NCBI GenBank assembly: GCA_023666265.1
Contig: JAMPCH010000030.1
Span: 1-33,643 of the forward strand
Origin: Roseburia sp.
GTDB lineage: Bacteria > Bacillota > Clostridia > Oscillospirales > Ruminococcaceae
DNA length: 33,643 nt
Direction of reading: 5' to 3'
In this document: piece after piece, positions 30,699-33,643 of the stretch
How positions within the stretch are numbered: the stretch's first letter is position 1
Layout of the letters: each line of letters starts with the position of its first letter
The notes under the pieces: model-generated
Database searches by the model: none
What the model was told of the DNA's origin: nothing
What the model saw: only the letters and a program-made list of their open reading frames with translations
Program-made: the position numbers and the translations under genes

Positions 30699-31082
30699 AT
30701 GTCCGAACATAAGCCCGACCTTCGGCGGGCGGCGACCTACGCGCTTTCCTCCGCCGTCGGGGGGATCTGTACGGCGGGGTGTCTGGCGTTCTCGGCGTGG
30801 CTGATCTGTGCGCTCGGCGTCCCGCTCTCGCTCGCCCGCCTCTTCGCCCTCTTTTCCCTCGGGGCGGGGTGTATGCTCGCGGGATTTCTTTGCGGGCGGA
30901 TCAAGCGGCGGCATGGGCTGAAAAGCGGCTTCGTCTGCGCGGTCGTCCTGCTCTCGGTCTGTATGCTCGGGGCGCTCTTTTTCGGGACAATAAACGGCGT
31001 GGACTCGATCGCCAAGACCCTCACCGCCGTCCTTACGGGCTGTACGGGCGGCGTCCTCGGCGTGAACCGCGAGAGCCGATAG
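30699..31082 (+). CDS. TIGR04086-like four-helix membrane protein
   Basis: 127 residues with four hydrophobic segments: ALSSAVGGICTAGCLAF, a second with SLARLFALFSLGAGCMLAGFL, a third LLSVCMLGALFF and a fourth AVLTGCTGGVLG. Its pattern and size fit the TIGR04086 family of spore-forming Clostridia, whose function is not known. AAGGAG stands ten bases before ATG 30699. It converges on spoIIR with 11 bases between; no hairpin terminator lies in that space. Confidence 0.65.
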   Translation: MSEHKPDLRRAATYALSSAVGGICTAGCLAFSAWLICALGVPLSLARLFALFSLGAGCMLAGFLCGRIKRRHGLKSGFVCAVVLLSVCMLGALFFGTINGVDSIAKTLTAVLTGCTGGVLGVNRESR

Positions 31083-31093
31083 TCCCCGGAACG

Positions 31094-31729
31094 TTAAAAC
31101 CCGAATACCTTACAGAGCCATTCATAGAGCGCGAAGCGAAGCTCGATCCCCTCGCCGTTCTCGATCGCGAGGCTGTCCGCCGTCCGCCTCGCGCTCTCCT
31201 TCTGTTCCTCATAAAGCGCCCGCGACGGGAGGGCGGACGGCTCGGACGCGGCGGATAGGCAGATCGACGGGTATAAAACGCACCACCAGTTTCGCCCCTC
31301 GCCCGCGCCGAGGACGATCCTGAGCGCGTCATATTCCCCGGCGGGGAGCGTATAGTCCCCATAGCGGCGGGTCGTGAAGTCGCATTTCTCCACGGTACAG
31401 ACCGCCCCGTACCCACAATCGTTCTCGGCTAAGAAGGCGTTCGCCCGCTCGCTGATGAGCGGGAGACTGCGCCGCGCGAGGAGAACGGTCTTTTCCTTGG
31501 TGTCCGCGCTTCGGAAGAGATACCCGAGGTCGTCGAGTATGTAGTCGCGAAGGGCGTACTTGATCCGCTGATCCTCGGCGCTGTCCGAATTGGCGAGGAT
31601 ATGGAGGCGAAACGCGTTCCCGCGAAGCTCCTCACAGTCGGCGGTAAAATCAAAAAACACCGCGCAAAGGATCGCCGCCGCCGCGCCCAGTAAAAGCGCG
31701 AGATCGAGCGTTCTTTCGTGTATTCTCAT
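31094..31729 (-). CDS. spoIIR: Stage II sporulation protein R
   Basis: SpoIIR is made in the forespore, exported to the space between the membranes, and triggers SpoIIGA to process pro-sigma-E in the mother cell. 211 residues: membrane anchor/signal at about 9-27, then the family marks FRLHILANSDSAEDQRIKY, RDYILDDL, and the later WWCVLYPSICL. The C-terminus keeps the usual ALYEWLCKVFGF. AAAGGGG precedes ATG 31729. I looked for a sigma-F promoter and found no clear match. A minus-strand terminator at 31806 shields it from transcription through sir2. Confidence 0.95.
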   Translation of the reverse strand: MRIHERTLDLALLLGAAAAILCAVFFDFTADCEELRGNAFRLHILANSDSAEDQRIKYALRDYILDDLGYLFRSADTKEKTVLLARRSLPLISERANAFLAENDCGYGAVCTVEKCDFTTRRYGDYTLPAGEYDALRIVLGAGEGRNWWCVLYPSICLSAASEPSALPSRALYEEQKESARRTADSLAIENGEGIELRFALYEWLCKVFGF

Positions 31730-31805
31730 AAGATCGTCCCCTTTCGGTTTCTTATTTTTCTTAAAGGAAGTATGGGAAATTTTCCCGCCTCTATACGTTG
31801 GGACG

Positions 31806-31839
31806 AAAAAAAGCCGCTTTCGGGATTGACGAAGCGGCT
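31806..31839 (-). terminator. Minus-strand terminator ahead of spoIIR
   Basis: AGCCGCTT (31832-31839 complement) and AAGCGGCT pair, then seven T on the minus strand (31806-31812). It would stop antisense transcription through sir2 from reaching spoIIR. The stem overlaps the sir2 promoter. Confidence 0.7.
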
Positions 31840-31855
31840 CGATTTATGGTATACT
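31826..31855 (+). promoter_or_regulatory. Promoter of sir2
   Basis: TTGACG (31826-31831) and TATACT (31850-31855) with an 18-base spacer. Part of the spacer is one arm of the terminator stem. Confidence 0.7.
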
Positions 31856-31893
31856 GAAAATAAATTCAGAAAAAACGAAAGGAAGAGATCAAA

Positions 31894-32634
31894 ATGCCCG
31901 AAAAAATCGCCGCCCTCCAAAAAATGCTCGACGAGAGCGAAAGGATCTGCGTCTTTACCGGCGCGGGGATCAGCTGTCCCTCCGGGATCCCCGATTTTCG
32001 CTCCGCGAACGGACTTTACAGCGAGAGGGCGAAGGGGGACTATACCCCCGAGGAGATCATCTCTCATACCGTTTTTGAGCGCGAGCCGGAGCTGTTTTAT
32101 GAATTTTACCGCACCAAAATGGTCTATCCCTCCGCCGAGCCGAACGAGGCGCACCGCTACTTCGCCGCGCTCGAAAAAACGGGGAAAAAGGTCACCGTCG
32201 TGACCCAAAATATCGACGGACTCCACCAAAAGGCGGGGAGCGGCGACGTGGTCGAGCTCCACGGGAGCGTCCTCCGCAACAACTGTCAACGGTGCGGGAA
32301 ATTTTACGATGTTTCCGCGATCACCGGGACAAACGGCGTACCGCGCTGTTCCTGCGGCGGGGTCATAAAGCCCGACGTGGTCTTATATGAGGAGGCGCTC
32401 GATCAGTCCGCCGTCGCCCGCGCGATCGAGGCGATCGCCTCCGCCGACCTTATGCTCATTATCGGGACGTCGCTCGTCGTCTATCCCGCCGCCTCCTACG
32501 TCCGCTACTTCCGAGGAAAAAACCTCGTCTTATTGAATAAGACCGAAACGCCGTATGATAAGACCGTCCGGCTCGCGATCTATGACGATATTATCAATGT
32601 TGTGAGAGCGCTGGAGAATTTGCAAGAAAGATAG
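31894..32634 (+). CDS. NAD-dependent protein deacylase (sirtuin)
   Basis: Removes acyl groups from protein lysines using NAD+. 246 residues with all sirtuin motifs: GAGIS at 23-27, GIPDFRS at 31-37, TQNIDGLH at 104-111, catalytic His123 in ELHGS, zinc cysteines 131, 134, 152 and 154 (CQRC...CSC), and GTSLVVYPAAS. The last zinc pair is C-x-C rather than C-x2-C, a variant seen in some bacterial sirtuins. AAAGGAAG lies before ATG 31894. Expressed alone, ending at a bidirectional terminator. Confidence 0.96.
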   Translation: MPEKIAALQKMLDESERICVFTGAGISCPSGIPDFRSANGLYSERAKGDYTPEEIISHTVFEREPELFYEFYRTKMVYPSAEPNEAHRYFAALEKTGKKVTVVTQNIDGLHQKAGSGDVVELHGSVLRNNCQRCGKFYDVSAITGTNGVPRCSCGGVIKPDVVLYEEALDQSAVARAIEAIASADLMLIIGTSLVVYPAASYVRYFRGKNLVLLNKTETPYDKTVRLAIYDDIINVVRALENLQER

Positions 32635-32671
32635 GGAAGCCGGTAAGATCGGGGACTTTCCCCCATAAAAA

Positions 32672-32725
32672 GACCCGCCGCTTTCCGCTCCTTCCCAAAA
32701 AGGGAAAGGCGAAAAGCGGCGGGTC
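32672..32725. terminator. Bidirectional terminator between sir2 and ftsZ
   Basis: GACCCGCCGCTTTCCGC (32672-32688) pairs with GCGAAAAGCGGCGGGTC (32709-32725). The plus side continues GTTATTTTTATT; the minus side TTTTTATGG. The loop CCTTCCC AAAAA GGGAAAGG is itself an inverted copy of the dispersed GGGAAGG motif. Confidence 0.85.
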
Positions 32726-32741
32726 GTTATTTTTATTCGTT

Positions 32742-33643
32742 TTAGCTTCTTCTCTTAAAAATATCCTCGAGCGCGGCGAAGCCGTTATCGTCCGAATTGA
32801 TCGAGTTGGTGTTCGAGATATATTTCGCGAAATCGTTCCCCGAAACGGCGGAGGTCGCCCCGTTGATGATCTCCTCGGCGACGCTCGGCGTACTTTCCTC
32901 GACGGGGGATTCTTTAAAACAGGTCGCGATGACCGAGATCGCGATCGAATCCTTCATATCGGCGGGTCCGTAGTTCGCGCCGAAGATGATCTCCGCGTCC
33001 GCGCCGCAAGCCTTTGTGATCGCGTGCATCGCCTCGTCCACGTCCGTCATGAGCGCGTCCTGAGAGAGGGTTATGTATACGAGTAAGCGCCCCGCGTTTT
33101 TGATCGAGGTCTCGAGGAGCGGGCTGTTTACGACCTGTTGTACCGCGTCGTCGACCTTTTTATCCCCCGCGCCCATACCGATCGCGATATGCGCGTCGCC
33201 CGCGTTTTTAATGATCGTACTCAGATCCGAGAAGTCGACGTTTACGACCGCCGTCTTATTGATCATATCCGAGACGATCTTGACCGAGCGGTGGAGTACG
33301 TCGTCGACCATCGAAAAGGCTTGGTGAAACGTAAGCTGTTTTTCGTTGAGCTGTAAGAGGCGCTGGTTCGGGATAATGACGAGCGCGTCGACGTGCTTAC
33401 GCATCTCGTCGATCCCCTTCATCGCCTGGTTCATCTTTTGTTCGCGCTCAAACTCAAAGGGCTTAGTCACGACCCCGATCGTTAAGATCCCCATCTCCTG
33501 AGCGATCTCGGCGATGACCGGCGCCGCGCCCGTCCCCGTACCGCCGCCCATACCGGCGGAGATAAAGACGAGCGACGAGCCCTTTAGATAGCGCTCGACG
33601 TCCTCGCGATCCTCGCGCGCCGCCTCCGCGCCGACCTCGGGGC
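32742..33643 (-). CDS. ftsZ: Cell division protein FtsZ, partial (N-terminus beyond window), divergent
   Basis: FtsZ is the tubulin-like GTPase forming the division ring. 300 residues are visible, reading in frame from the right edge (PEVGAEAAREDRED...). About 70-80 N-terminal residues are missing. The GTP loop MGGGTGTGAAP and the T7 segment NVDFSDL (catalytic Asp) are intact. Several usually firm positions differ from what I know of the family: KPFEFEREQKM where KPFxFEGxxR is usual, IPNQRLL for IPN(D/E)(R/K)L, VDDVLHRSVKIVS for ADDVLRQGVxGIS, and SIAISVIATCF for VTVIATGF. The tail is short, ending LEDIFKRRS instead of the IPAFLR-like peptide. It could be the only FtsZ of this lineage or a second paralogue. 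Not in a dcw-type neighbourhood as far as seen. Confidence 0.93.
   Translation of the reverse strand, partial: PEVGAEAAREDREDVERYLKGSSLVFISAGMGGGTGTGAAPVIAEIAQEMGILTIGVVTKPFEFEREQKMNQAMKGIDEMRKHVDALVIIPNQRLLQLNEKQLTFHQAFSMVDDVLHRSVKIVSDMINKTAVVNVDFSDLSTIIKNAGDAHIAIGMGAGDKKVDDAVQQVVNSPLLETSIKNAGRLLVYITLSQDALMTDVDEAMHAITKACGADAEIIFGANYGPADMKDSIAISVIATCFKESPVEESTPSVAEEIINGATSAVSGNDFAKYISNTNSINSDDNGFAALEDIFKRRS

Noticed and set aside
31730-31805. Sigma-F promoter for spoIIR
   Set aside because: A GTATA box is present, but no GG..A.A.T box follows at the required distance.

Overview
The window reads as chromosome of a GC-rich, endospore-forming, Gram-positive Clostridia member, most likely an uncultured Oscillospiraceae/Ruminococcaceae gut bacterium. 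The evidence is a sporulation set (dipicolinate synthase A/B, SpoIIR), a very large Cna_B-type surface protein with an NPHTG sorting-like signal, class III pilins, textbook AGGAGG-type ribosome binding sites, sigma-A promoters with 17-base spacers, and hairpin-rich intergenic repeats of a kind common in this group. No tRNA, rRNA or CRISPR array is seen.

Layout. 1-1.64 kb: REP-like repeat and an MBOAT O-acyltransferase. 1.98-2.6 kb: internally deleted IS481-like element. 2.7-11.4 kb: housekeeping genes on the minus strand, uvrA, uvrB, then a ROK kinase-ilvD-radC unit. 11.5-13.3 kb: intergenic repeats (a MITE-like element, a half-copy of the same family, a perfect 23-base-arm palindrome) around manA. 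13.3-21.9 kb: MATE exporter and the 2341-residue adhesin. 22.1-23.7 kb: dpsAB behind a sigma-K-like promoter. 23.8-27.1 kb: a minus-strand pilin cluster with three class III pilins and three small unknown genes. 27.3-28.8 kb: a small toxin/antitoxin island. 28.8-32.6 kb: small accessory and sporulation genes (MmcQ/YjbR, BFD-like ferredoxin, DUF4234, DUF2752, TIGR04086, spoIIR, sir2). 32.7 kb to the end: 5'-truncated ftsZ, somewhat divergent.

The most interesting part is 27.3-28.8 kb. Locus A has the architecture of a par/Fst-type type I toxin-antitoxin system. A 32-residue membrane toxin gene and a short RNA are transcribed convergently from consensus promoters into one shared bidirectional terminator. 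The RNA also carries, near its 5' end, a 20-base direct repeat of the toxin start region (19/20 identical). About 1.1 kb away, locus B keeps the same RNA promoter, guide segment and terminator, but the toxin has been replaced by the N-terminus of a YhcG/DUF1016-like nuclease fused to the old toxin tail. Between A and B lies a DUF4258 / YgiT-zinc-finger (MqsRA-like) type II pair. This suggests a hotspot for toxin turnover with an orphan antitoxin RNA left behind.

The adhesin and pilins suggest a surface-attachment role. dpsAB and spoIIR serve spore formation. uvrA, uvrB and radC are repair-associated. The kinase, ManA and IlvD belong to sugar and branched-chain amino-acid metabolism.
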